Source: Trissonchulus latispiculum (Eukaryota; Nematoda; Enoplea; Enoplida; Ironidae). Taken from it: a DNA stretch of 64,000 nt. A program made the translations under genes and the position numbers. The notes beneath the pieces were generated by a model that was not told where the DNA came from, searched no databases, and saw only the letters and a program-made list of their open reading frames with translations. Location of the stretch: assembly GCA_030248195.1 (NCBI GenBank), contig JASAND010030219.1:1-64000 (forward strand), in the 5' to 3' direction. Shown here piece after piece: positions 1 through 11,631 of the stretch (positions are counted from its first letter, which is position 1; every line of letters begins with the position of its first letter).

Positions 1-3000
1 CGTGGGAAAGCCATAGTCAAGTACGTTCTTTTGCTATTGTTTGTAAGTTGTTTCTAAAAGTTTTGGTTGAATATACAGTTTCCATAGCGAGTTAAAATTT
101 GCAGACTGGGTCTTTTGCTAAATAATATTTTTATAAACTCCGCAAAGTATCCGAACTTCTGCAAAATCTCGACGCGACAATTCGACAAGTTGCCAAGTTT
201 GGTGGGAAGATAATCTTTACTGACATTAAACATGCCGATATGTTACGTGTACGTTATTGTACAGCGCACTACCTAGAGAATCAAAAGCAAAAGTTATATA
301 AAAATTTGAATACCTATCAATGGTGTTATTTGGTTTCCTGTGTTGCTTTTAGTTTTATGATTATGGTGGAGGGCTTACCAACCTATGGAGTTCATCTCTA
401 TGAAGTTCGAGATAAGGCTGGTATTGAATGGCGACTGGGATTTTCCAGAAAAGGAATCTATCAGTATGAAATGAAGGACAGACAGCGACCGAAACGAGTT
501 AGTGTTTTACTATCTAATGTTTTCCATTTTTCTTTTTCTACTATGCTTTATCTATGAAGTAAATTTGGCCTCGTTAGGGCTGTTCCAATGTCGGCGATTT
601 AAGTCTATGGCGTATTTAGAAAAAATCCAGAGCGTGGCTAATGGTGCATTTGCATAGGATTTGTTTGCCTGTTTAGGTTTTCCCATGGCGTCAGCTGGAG
701 AATCTTTACTATCGTGACAGAAAATTCACTGTGGAATTTAATGATCCAAGGAAGTATGCTACCATTTGTGGCATGTCGTTATTTTTTAGTTAGAACAGTG
801 TTTTTTGTGCAGTGTATTAGATTTGCCTGTTTTGCCTTGTGGTCGTCGGTTTTGCCTACGCTGTCTGTGTGGGTGGTCAGTGTGCTGTTAACAGGTCGTT
901 CGTTATTGGGAGCGTTGTATCCCCGACCACTGAGTATTTTAGTTGTTGTAAACTTCCCTTCGGTTTTTGAAACTTTCTTTCTTGTAGTTTTGCTGTTTTG
1001 GTGGAGGTGAAGCTTCAGTTTTCCTTGGTTTCATTAGTGTTAAAGTCCGTTTTCGTTAGCCTGTCAATATTGTGGCAATACTTAAGTTTTTCTGAATGTG
1101 TTAATTTTGTACGCTTTGTTGTACAGTCCAGAGGCCTTCTGTACACTGTAGAGATATTGGGTCCTTATTCTGTTCTGTGTGTTAGTGTGCATTCGTCAAT
1201 AATGTAACACAGAATGCTTCTTCTGATTTTTAATTTTCAATTTTTCTTTCTTAATTTCTTTTCTGATTCCTTTACTTTTTCTGTTCTATCATATTTTTCT
1301 GTTCCTTCCAGTACTGACCTTCATGACAGCAGTGAGCCGCTGGGTCCTCCCAGCGGTGCCTCTGAGACTGGCAGTCCTACTGTAGCCGCTGCTTCTGACT
1401 GGCTAAAGCGACGTCGCCGACGCAGCGCTTCAATCTACTGACGCTGGCTCGACGTAGACGTCCAAAGTCCACCAGTGTTGATACTAACATTGTCCTAACA
1501 CCTGGCCGACTTGAGATGAAGTCTTTTCGTCGCTACCTGGCAGATAGTTATGATGATGACGACGATAGTTTGTTTGATGATTTTGCCGATTTCCCCAACC
1601 CCTCTCCCTCAGCCTCTTCCTGTTATTTGGATGAAAGTTTTAGTGAACTGTTTAGTCCAACTCCGGGTTCTGCCACTGCTGGCGTCGATTTGGGTCAAAC
1701 TTATTCTGGCCACTGTTCTTCAAGCCAAGATCCCACGTCACTGCCGGCTGGACCTGTTCCAGGAGACGCGTAGGTGTCTGCGTTCTGTTTTTTCTTGCCC
1801 AGGAAGCCAACCGTTTTGCTTTAATTTTTGCACTAGTTTTGGTGGAATTCGGTGATTTTGTGCTAAGCTAGGACATGGGGTGGGTGAGGGATATTTGAGA
1901 GGGTTTGGGCTAAGGGGAATGTCTGTTAAGGTGGCGTTATGGTGACTAGTTTTTAAAGGGTGAAAGTCAGTTTTTCGTACGTATTGAAACGTCAGTTCAG
2001 TATATTTTTTGTTTTTGGTACTTCTTATTGGGGCTGATTTCTTTTACTGCTCTTGGTGTTATGGTGCGTAAACGAAATCGTGTTGCATGGCCTTGCTCGT
2101 AACTTTTAATTTTGGCATGCCTGTGTCTGGCCTTGTTATTCTGGTGGAAATGGTTTAGCTAGGTGATATATTTTTGCCTGTCTGACGCAAAATTTGAACT
2201 TAGACTTCAGGTAATGTAATCATTATAATTTTTCGTCTTGTGATCCATGGATTATTTTAATGTGGACTCGTCTCTTGTACGTACTAAAATGATGTTTTAA
2301 TCACTTTTCAGAATTAGTGGGGGCCGACGTGGGTTTGGTCAAAATCCCATGCGGATTCATTCCTTCTATGCCTCCAGCGCTGCTGTGTGTAAAAATATGT
2401 GGTCCATGGCCATATGTCAGCACCAGTTCTATTTGGATCGAAAGAATGCTGCCAAGGTATAAGCCCACTTACCATTTCTTTATTTAAAACAAATTTTCAC
2501 ACTTTAGCGTAAAGTTTACAAGCTAAGTTGCAGTAGATTTTAGGCCTGTTATTTGTAATACTGTATTCTAGCTTTTTGTCGCTAGGTTAGTCTTTGTGAA
2601 ATTTTGCTATTTATCCAAGGATATCTAGTCTGGTGAAACCAAGCTTTTATTTCGGATTCCCTTTTCAACTGGATCAAAATGATTCGAGTATATAGTTTGT
2701 TTGTCCGCAGGACTCTTAGGTAGTTTATCGTCAGGTATTTCATACACAATTCTCGCTGCGAGAGTTGCAGTAACAGTGTCTGCGCCACAAAGCGTTTAAC
2801 AAATAGTTGCAATAAAAATTCAAATGGCTATAATTGCTGTAAGTTTGTTATTTTTCAGAAACGTGTTTCCCTCTCAGTGAGATCCCTGGACGAACTGGTC
2901 GTCGCCCTAAACGATAGTCTTAAATCGGTCCTTCCGCTCAGCGCTGATCCTTCTTCCTCTGATCTGGGCTCCAGCGTTTCCTCTCAGAGTCTTCAGTCAG

Positions 3001-6000
3001 CTGTCAGCTGGAGTAGTGCTGGTAATAGTTGCGCAGCAATAATTTTAATACAATGGTGTCTCTGTAATAAGCCATACTGATAAACTTGTGCTTTAGCATA
3101 AGCCTGGGATTGTTAGTTATTGTCATCTCAGTTCCTTTAGCTTAATTTATTTTGACTTGCGAGCTTTTCGGAAATGAAAAATCATACTCTAATTAATTAG
3201 TTTGGAGAATCTTAGTAATTATTCCGAAAATCTCAAACCTTTTTCTTGTTTAATTAATTTTAACTTAAGCTATTGTGGGTAATGTTGTACTTTTGCTTTT
3301 GCTGTCAATATTTTATTCTCGAAAAAAGGATTGTGATTGATTTTTGTATTTTGGTTGGTTTAGATCGTTCGGAGGAGGAGAAATCTCGCGATGCTGAACT
3401 GGAAAAGAAGCTGCTGGAACGTCGAAAGATCTTAATTGAGAGATTGGATAAAAAGCGAAGGGAATTGCGGTCCCTTTGTGTTCGGGAAGGGGTACTTAAC
3501 ATTGATGGCTGTTCCAAATTTGACCTGTGCTTTAAGTTTGCCATCTTAAGAAAACATTGTTTTAAACCTTAAATTTTTATATTATTTTTGCTTTTTGTAC
3601 CGGTTATAATTACAATTACGTACTGAATTTTGAACGTTTTATACCTAAACATGATGCAATCTGGTTTTCCAGGAATTAACCGGCTGTTTACCGCCAGAAA
3701 TAGCCGTTGCACTGAAGGACAACGAATCGCTGCCTGTCATCAAGCGTCGAGTCGGCACTTCCTTTGTGATTTCTCGAGATCTAGTCAACAGAAATTCAAG
3801 GGTAAGGGATTTATGAATGGATCATAAGGGCAGAAAAGTGACAAAATGTGTGTCATTGCTTTCTAACGATTCAGGGGCGTAGCCAAAATTGTGAAAAGGG
3901 GGGTCCAACCAGAAATAGGGGTATCCAACCTTAAACTTTTCAAAAACGGCCAAATCTGCACAAAAAATAGCTAAAATTTCTTTTTAACCCCCAAAGAGGG
4001 GGATGGTCCCTGGGGCCCGTTGCATAAAAGTGATTAGTTGATTAGTGTAGCAGTTTTTCGAGAATAATGACAGCTACGAATGGGCTACGACAATAATTTA
4101 TATATCATATTGAAGTGCTTTGAGCGTTCTAATGAAATCAAAAGTCTAAATTAAGCTACAGCTTAAATTGGAATGATTCCAGCTTAACAAGTAAAGAAAT
4201 TAAGATTGAGTTCAAAATTTTTCTTTGACTGAATGAGACAGTGAGGATAAATTACATACTGCATTACTTTTGGATAAAGCACTTCTACAGCTACGATATT
4301 GTACCAAAAACTCCAAAAACGGCGGACTACAGCAAAAGTTTTTCTCGAAAAACTACTAACTACACTAATCAACTGATCACTAATCAACTAATCACTTTTA
4401 TGCAACGGGACCCTGGGTTTTTCTTTAGACCAGAAAAGGAGGGGGGAGCTCCCCAACTTGTGAGTGGGAGGAGACCAAAAGTGGAGGAGGGAATAAAATT
4501 TGCTAAAAATGCTAAAAATACGGTAAACAATTGCGTGTTTTCTACGCATACTGGTATAAGCTCAAAAATCAAATTTTTAGTACCAAAATAGACGATTTTG
4601 GAGCAAAAAATTTCGGGGAAGCCGATAAAACTGTTAATATTTCAAGCAAAAAGTCCTTAAAATGTGGCATTGTCTGGACACCTTATAGTGAGTGGGGGAA
4701 GGAAGCCCAAAAAAGTGTGAGAAACGATTGGGGGCGCCCCCACTCACCCCCACCCCTCACTAAAGAAAACCCATGGTCCGGACCCCCTGGACCCACCCCC
4801 TAGATACGCCCCTGCAACGATTTGTTTAATGGTCTCTAGAATTACTTCAGCTCTTGTAAGATAACTATTTTTAGTGAACCGTTGTATTTTGAGAGTTAAC
4901 ATAAACTTTGATGCTGCAGTAAATTACAACAATGATAATGTTTTGAGCGATTAATTCTTTGCAGGCGGATCAGATAGCTAAACTGGAAGTGGATTTGGAA
5001 ATTCAGCAGAAGATTGTTCAGGCGGCAGCTCGTCTGGCCAATGATCCTCGAATCAATCGAACCATGAGACGCAAACGAAAAAACGACCATCAGGTTGCCC
5101 TTCAGAAGGTACATAGATTTTGTGATATAGTTTTGAGATACTTTTCAGTACGTCCCTTTCCGCATAAGTTTTGACGGTTTCTGCTGGGCACAATGTACGG
5201 CTTGATATCTTCGGCAGCCGTTGTTACTGAAAGCAGTGGCAGAAATGGGACTGCTACCAATCACTGCATAATGTTTCAACACTCTCTTTATGTAACCATA
5301 TATACGTATTGTCTACGATACCCAGAAAAATCGATGTGGAAACTGTCTAAGTAGAGCAAAGGCCCAATTTTCTCTAAGCTGTCGTTTCTGAAAATTAACA
5401 AAAACGGCTGCAGCTGTGAAAGTGTGTATACGGATGCGATACATTAGCTGGTGTGAGTAAATCTACGAGCCGAGACGCCTCCAAAAAATCGGATCTTTTC
5501 CGCAATATTCCCCCACCCTAGAAATAGTTTACGGCTCAACCGATTGTGTTGAAATTTGGAGGGTAGAGCGCCGGATACAGCCAGACTGCAAAAATTTTAA
5601 AAATTTCACAATTTTTAAATTTTGAAACATTTTGAAATTTTGTAGTCAGGAAGCATTCGGCACTCTACCATCCAAGTTTCAACAAAATCGGTTGAGCCGT
5701 TAACTATTTCTGGGATAATGGACATTGCTGAAAAGATTCAAAAATTCGGTAACGGCAGTTGTCAATTTCAAATTTGTAGCGAATTGTGGGAAGGGATAGT
5801 ATTTGTGTTGCGTCTTTCAGAATTTATAAAACGGACAACTACTGTTTCCCAATAATGGGCCGAGGCTTGAATGAAAATTCCACTGCTCCACTTTTAGTGA
5901 TAAGTTTTACGCTAGTGGAGACAGTATATAATCACTAGGATCCAATTAATTTGTGGTGGATTAACCAGTAATCAGCGTGCAGCGCGTAACTTCTACTCTG

Positions 6001-9000
6001 ATAGCCGAAATTCACGTATAATAGCTTTCATACTGTTATCTGATCTGTACTTTGCTCTTACTGTAATAATACTCTTCTTTTGTTTGCAGTTGAAACGTTT
6101 GGAGCAGTCTCTATACCAACTACGACTGAGTTCTAGCAAACCTGATATCTCAAGCTCTGACAGTAAGTTTTGTCGCTCGTGACTTTGGGTTATTAAGCTA
6201 CAAACGTTGACAGGTTATTGTTAACTGTTGTTCAATTAATTTGTTGGGTTTGTTTTGCGAGCTATTGATGCAAACGCGGTTGTCTTTTTTTAAACAATTT
6301 GGCTTTTTCAGTTCATAAAAGCCTGGACAAAAACTTAAAACTAACTTGTGATGATGTTGTGCTATTTAATGTTGTTTTACTACCACTTTTCGTTTGGTTG
6401 TATTCCAGAACATTCTGACAGATCGCACTACATGAGTGTATCACAGTCGGCTCCCGGGACACCTAGAAAGGTTTGTTGTTGTGCAATTCTCTGTATATAT
6501 TTGTCCAGTACTCTCTACTGTATCCTATTTAAAACATGTAATGTGAAATTCCTTGCAGGAAAAATTAAGTATTCATTATCATTGTTGTTGTTGTTGTTTG
6601 TTGTAATACCGTTGCACAGTCTGTAGCTGAACTGAACTGAACTGACATTGCATTGGTAACTGTTGAGATTTTATTGTTCTGAAAAGCTGGTTCTGCTTCC
6701 TGTTCTGCGTTCCTACGTATTGCTAAAACTGCAGAAAATTTTGTTATTGGTCGTTTGAAAAAACTGAACAAATTCTGTACGCAATCTAAGAGAGTTAAAT
6801 GAGGGGGCTACATGAAGACAAAAGCTGAAGCATTTTTGCAACCTAATACGATGTTATTCAATTCTAATAAATTCTTGTGTGGGGCCCCGAAAGTTCACAG
6901 GGCAAATAGTCTGGAAGGGTTCGTGCTAAAAATTGCTTGTTTTCGCTATTTTAGTAGCAGGCTATTCAGTGGTCAGAATGTACCAACAAGTTTGACGTAA
7001 CCGGACATTACTAAAAATTTGATCTCGAGCGAGCCATATTTTAGAAAAAATGTGATAGCAATTTGTTTCGAGAGAAGAAAAGGGGGGATAGCGCACCCAA
7101 CGCTATAGCATTGCATACACCACAGAATTGTTTAAAGCTTGCCTACGCTTGCTTTTACGTTTCTGTCGTTTCAAATAGCCCTCTTAACTATGACAAATTG
7201 AGATTTCTTGCAACAATTTTCCGATGGCTTTGATTTTCAAGAATTTCGTATTACATTATTATTTCCTGACTCTTATTTTAGCCTCATATTGTTCGCTCAA
7301 CGCCCGTATCGCCCAGTTCCTCCTTTGAGGATATCAGTGTCACCGAGTCCCTTCCGGCTTTGGACGCGACCCCCCGTCCAGGCAAGGATGGTCTGCCCCC
7401 TCTGCCTCCTGCCCCTTCTATTCGCAGCTCTCCACGACACCGTCTGCCAGGGGGCTATGCCCTACCGTCTTCCTCTGCAACCTTGGTTTCGGACTACACT
7501 TCAACCCTGCCCGGTGCTACTACTGTAAGTCCCTGTCAAATAAGTTTGTTCTCGTTATTATATATTATGTTTAAAGTTTTTTGTAGTATTATCCTTGCAG
7601 TTTCTTCAGGCGTCTTAAGTTTATGGTTGTTCTTTAGAATTTTAAATGCAATTATTCCATATTTGTATTCATAATTGAACGTGAGGTGCAATTTCACTGA
7701 CCTTTGTGGAAGCAAGGATGGTAGGATTTTTGCATTGTTTATGTCGAAAACAACCATTGTGATAATATTTTCTTGTGTGGGGCCCTCGAGGGCGGGCAAA
7801 AAGTTTTCAAAATTTTTCTAAGAACATGCTAAAATTTTTATAGTAATCGCCAAAAAAAGCTCTTTTTAGTGCAAAATACAGTTCTTTTTAGTGCAAAATA
7901 AGCGGATTTAGCGTTAAAATAGGCAAAAACCGCGTAAAATTCTCCGGCAAGGTGGGAAAATTTTTGAAAATTTGGCTGTCTGAGTGATTTTTCCAGGACA
8001 AATTTTGATACCAAAAGGGGCACCCACTTTTTGGAGGGTACGAATTTTCGAGGGGAGGTCGGTCATGGGGAGGGCACTCCTCCCAGTAGAATAAGTCCAG
8101 CAGCCTGTGGTGATATTTGAAATGTAGTTGGCACATGGTTCTCTGTTGAAAAGCTTAGCTTACTACTTTCCGGCATAGCCGGAAAATTTTTAAATACTTG
8201 GCTATTCTTGGCAAAATGAAATCCCCGGGAAGGCTATTTCAGTGTGGGAGGACATTTTCCTTATGTACAAAATAGCTTGGTTAAACTTTTTTCGATAAAA
8301 TTTTTCTGTTTTAAAATAATTGAGCGTGGCCTCTTGAGAGATTGTTCGGTATTGTTTTGCAGATAATTTACACATTTCAGGTTTCTATGCCAAATTCACC
8401 TATGCATGATTGCTCAGGAAATGTCACAACAGCTGTCGCTTCTCCTTCCTCCGTTGTTTCCAGTCCTCACTGTAGTCTCAGTCCTTCCTCTCTCTTGCTG
8501 AGCCCTGCCAGGTATGAAGATAGACTTTGCTGTGTAAAAGGTCAGGGTAATAACGCTCCTTATAGAGGTGAACCCTCCATTATTATTTTTGGCTGAACTA
8601 AATTTTGAAAGTGAAAGTGAAACTGTCTGAAAAATAGTTTTGGTGTTTTTGAAGCTCAAGAGTAAAAATAGCTTATGGGGAGCCGGCTAGGCAGCCTTTA
8701 GGCATGTTTAATTGTTACGTGCTTATGTATAAACGCCTTGAATTTTGTTTAATACAGTGCCCTAAATTAAATTTTGCATTTAGCAATAGCCCTATACTCA
8801 CCTTATTTACCAGCTCGGTTAGGCTATAAAATCATTGGTTCTGCTGAATTTTTGGGACTTATAGGCCTTTCAATACCTAGATTTTGAGATATGCTTTCCA
8901 TGTTGTTCACTTTGATCATTCCCTATTCGTTGTTTTTAGAAATGCTACTCCAACCACTGTCTCTTCTGCTTCGGCCGGTTCTTCCACCACTGGCAGTGGC

Positions 9001-10729
9001 ACTGCTACTCCGGTGACTCCTAAGCAGCTTCCAAAATCTCCGTCCACAAGACTGACCAATAGCCACCATCACAACAGCAGCATCAACTCTCCTGGACCCG
9101 CCTGCTCAGCTTTGGGAGGATCTCGCAGTCCTTCTGAGGGGTCCCTCTGCGATCTAGGCCTTCCCGGTCCACCAGACTATTTGCTGGGCTCCAGCACGAC
9201 TACACCTCTGCCTAGTCCGGCCCTAGGCAGGCGCCTGCTGTATCATGCGGGCATTGCGGAGGTTGTCAGTCATGACATCGGGGCCTATAATGTGTCCAAT
9301 CAGCGTACCTCCTGGAACTATGAATCCATTGATAATCTCCAGGCTGTCCTGAACAGCAGCTGTGAGTCCCTCTATACGGCCAGTCGCGAACAATCACCCG
9401 CCCTCAGCCCCGCACATCATGCCCGTAGCCCTTCCTATGGAAGTGCCACGGCTGCCGGCACGGACCTACTGCCACCCCCAGGTGCCTGTGGGTGGGGCTG
9501 GCGTCCACCCCCAGCTGGCACTGGTCCAGGTGGATCCCAATCAGCCGGGGGGACCCATCTGGGCAGCCTGGATCGCAAGCTGCTTAAGCTGCGCCATCGC
9601 CAACGCTTGCTGGATCAGATGGGACAGGCTGGACCGGCCGTTGGACAGCTGTTGGACGCTGGGACTGCTGGGCTTGCTGCCGGTCGGCCACCATCGATTC
9701 TGGAGCTGGACCGGTCGCCCACTCGTCCAGATCTGCCCTTGCCGCCCGGCTGCTATCTGCCCGGGCCGGGCAGCGACTGTCCGCCAACTCCACCCGCCAG
9801 CCTGTGGAGCCTGGGCAGAAAGCTGAGCCTGCCTGCTTCCAATTCCTCCACCCTGGCCGAAGAAAGCGGAGACGATTTCGACCTGAATGATACTATGGTT
9901 ACCCTGACAGCCTCGGAAGATGGGGATTATTTTGTGGGACAGAGTGGACCGAATAAAATTCCGCCTGAAGTTGGTATTAGTGGTGATCCAACAACAGAAG
10001 GTTCCAAAGAGGCGCCACTGCCGGTTAATATTCGTGTTAAATTGGCTGGAGCTACTACAAGGTTGGTTACGTTATTCGCAGACTTTAGTTTAATTAGTTT
10101 AGTAATAGGCAAACAATAATGTGAACATTATAAGTAAATGTCACTTGTATGTGAGCAGATGCTTATTCTGTCAATTTCTCTTCAAAAAAATTCGGATGAG
10201 GTCAAGATTGGTTATAGGATTTTCTTCTTCTTTTCTTCTTCCACTTCTTGAGAAGATTTTTCGCTTCAAATTATACGAGTTTGTGCTGGAAAAAAATATG
10301 CTTTCCCGAAAACGTAATTTGGCTAAGGCAACCGTTCGATGGTTTGACTGGTCTCCAATGCTGCGAATGCACATTTGACTGTTACCTAATTACAGCTGTG
10401 TAACTGTGTTGACATTTTTAGCTGGGGTCATTTTGTTTTTCAGAGTTCCTCCAACGAATTCATCCTCTGACGACGCCAGAAGCTCTGTCAGCTCTGACAG
10501 CAAGCGTAACGGGTGTGCTCGATTTCCGGCCAGCCTGCCGGAATATGGAAATTCCGGTGCTGCCCGAATTTCGGGAAATGTTCCGCAACAGCAGCAGCAC
10601 CCTTCCTCTGGCCAAAGGCCTGGGTTGCCCTGGGCCAAGGCTCAACCCAGCAACGTTAGACATCCACCTCCTTCCGGTACCAACTCCTCCACATCTGCCT
10701 CAGTTAAAAGCAATAGCACTGTGGTTTGA
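1..10729 (+). CDS. FRMD4: FRMD4A/B-like FERM and CUPID domain scaffold protein (5' end outside window)
   Basis: Exons read here: 1-20, 353-497, 677-753, 2312-2456, 2859-3021, 3364-3491, 3673-3801, 4965-5108, 6090-6162, 6409-6470, 7282-7524, 8381-8511, 8940-10061, 10444-10729 (stop TGA). Each is bounded by AG and GT, and the phases chain to 956 codons including stop. Exons 1-4 are the end of the FERM domain, including LPTYGVHLYEV, WRQLENLYYRD and ICQHQFYLDRK, the last being a signature of FRMD4 F3 lobes. Exons 5-9 form the CUPID domain (KKRRELRSLCVREG, ELTGCLPPEIAVAL, IKRRVGTSF, AARLANDPRINR), which in vertebrate FRMD4A/B and INAVA binds cytohesins. Exons 10-14 are a Ser/Pro-rich, mostly disordered tail. 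The vertebrate proteins act at epithelial junctions and in Arf6/Par3 polarity signalling; that role is inferred here. The first FERM exons lie upstream of the window. The tail does not obviously match vertebrate FRMD4, and an alternative last exon may exist (15,101). Confidence 0.9.
1312..1773 (+). CDS. Candidate alternative exon inside the FERM F3 intron
   Basis: This GC-richer, Ser/Asp-rich block lies in the 754-2311 intron, directly after a polypyrimidine tract and AG at 1310-1311. If spliced to the exon ending at 753 it stays in phase and reads to a stop at 1439-1441, ending in an Arg-rich run (WLKRRRRRSASIY). In the next frame, 1399-1773 is also open and encodes an acidic Ser-rich stretch with a run of five Asp. 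The two frames would join across a single-base shift near 1436. Skipping the block gives the normal F3 fold, so it would make a truncated isoform, or be an unrelated nested exon. No homology is recognised. Confidence 0.35.
3872..4814. mobile_element. Non-autonomous hAT-like element in FRMD4 intron 7
   Basis: The termini are CAGGGGCGTA and its reverse complement TACGCCCCTG. They are flanked by TAACGATT on the left and CAACGATT on the right, a 7/8 match consistent with an 8-bp hAT target duplication. There is no transposase ORF. A second inverted-repeat element (4013-4412) is inserted inside it. Confidence 0.7.
4013..4412. mobile_element. Nested MITE with GGGCCCGTTGCATAAAAG termini
   Basis: The left end reads GGGCCCGTTGCATAAAAGTG and the right end CACTTTTATGCAACGGGACC. 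The inverted similarity continues through GATTAGTTGATTAGTG for at least 35 bp and recurs internally (TTTTTCGAGAA facing TTCTCGAAAAA). The element is about 400 bp, has no coding capacity and sits wholly inside the 3872-4814 element, so it inserted later. Confidence 0.7.
5489..5744. repeat. Foldback (long inverted repeat) in FRMD4 intron 8
   Basis: Arms of about 86 bp (5489-5574 and 5658-5744) are inverted copies with scattered mismatches. They share the core GGCTCAACCGATT/AATCGGTTGAGCC. The AT-rich centre of about 83 bp is itself nearly palindromic. The intron transcript would form a long hairpin. The rest of this intron (5109-6089) shows no coding signal. Confidence 0.75.
6471..7281. other. 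FRMD4 intron 10, no feature recognised
   Basis: AT-rich intron with a short TTG/TTGT run near 6583-6600. I see no exon-like block, RNA gene or clear transposon end. Confidence 0.6.
7525..8380. other. FRMD4 intron 11 with decayed repeat
   Basis: About 7770-8290 is low-complexity T/A/G-rich sequence with a local direct repeat (CTTTTTAGTGCAAAATA twice near 7863 and 7885) and GGGG-rich segments. It looks like an old transposon remnant. No termini could be paired and there is no coding signal. Confidence 0.4.
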
Positions 10730-11631
10730 CACTTTTTGTTTGACCTTTTTCTTTATATTCTTTGACCTGGAATTTCGTATATATGGATTGCTGACTGTTT
10801 TTGTTTGTTTAATAATGTTGTCTTGTAATGTCTAGTTTTGTTCATTTTTCTGTGTCTAATGGCTTTCCCCAACAGTGCATTTTATTTCGGTTTTTTTATC
10901 GTACGTACTGTATCTAAGTTCCTATTTACATTGCAGGTTCTTCCGTTTTCTTGCTGCTATGTTTCCACCTTTGGTTAGTATATACGTAGTTGTTTTCTTG
11001 GGTTGATCATGGGGGAGCTCGGAGAGCCCCCCATAATATGAGCTATAAAGGCACTTTGCGGATTTGGAAAAGTGCTAATTAGGCATAACTAATTAACGGG
11101 AAGGAATTAAGAGCTAATATTTACATTTTTGAAATCTCCAGGCCAAGAGCTTTCGAATGATACCAAACTTGCCCGGAAAAAATGAACTTTGAAAAAATCG
11201 ACTTTCTCTTACGGGTTTGAAAGTGGGTTTTTTTTTTTTTTCTCTGTATTCAGCATGATTTTTTCCATTTTTCTGTTAACTCGATTTTTCAAACGGCCCA
11301 TAGGAAAAATTTTTCTATACTATTTTTTGATTATCTAGGCAATGGCATTTAGCAAGTTTATGTTTTTTTCCCGAATTTCGATCTGGTTCGATTTTTATAG
11401 ATGGTCAAAAATGGAAAAAATAGCGTTTTTGGACACCTTCAAGCTGAAAAATTTCTAAGTCCGAAAATTTGAAAATAGTCTAAAAACGGGCAAAAACAGC
11501 GTTTTTCGGCCTCGGGGTGGTACCCATATATAGTAAATCGGGGTCGCTGAACACGATGGGCATACTGCCGAAACCGACGGATGTGACCTCTGACCCACAG
11601 CGCCCACCCACAGTGGCTCCGGTGTGGCTCA
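10730..11631. other. FRMD4 3' flank and left part of a repeat-bearing element
   Basis: The sequence after the stop codon is AT-rich. A GC hairpin (GGGGGAGCTC then GAGAGCCCCCC) at about 11,011-11,034, followed by ATAATATGAGC, marks a possible element end. A similar hairpin plus ATAATATG is found at 63,327-63,358. At about 11,146-11,173 there is an inverted, diverged copy of a motif found in every unit of the adjacent satellite. No gene is seen. Confidence 0.4.

Noticed and set aside
1..1300. Several T-rich ORFs (240-557, 714-1010, 998-1207)
   Set aside because: Only 353-497 and 677-753 inside them are real FERM exons; the rest is intron.
9362..9826. Second ORF overlapping the large FRMD4 exon
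   Set aside because: It is a shadow frame of the GC-rich 8,940-10,061 exon, whose own frame is phase-consistent with both neighbours.
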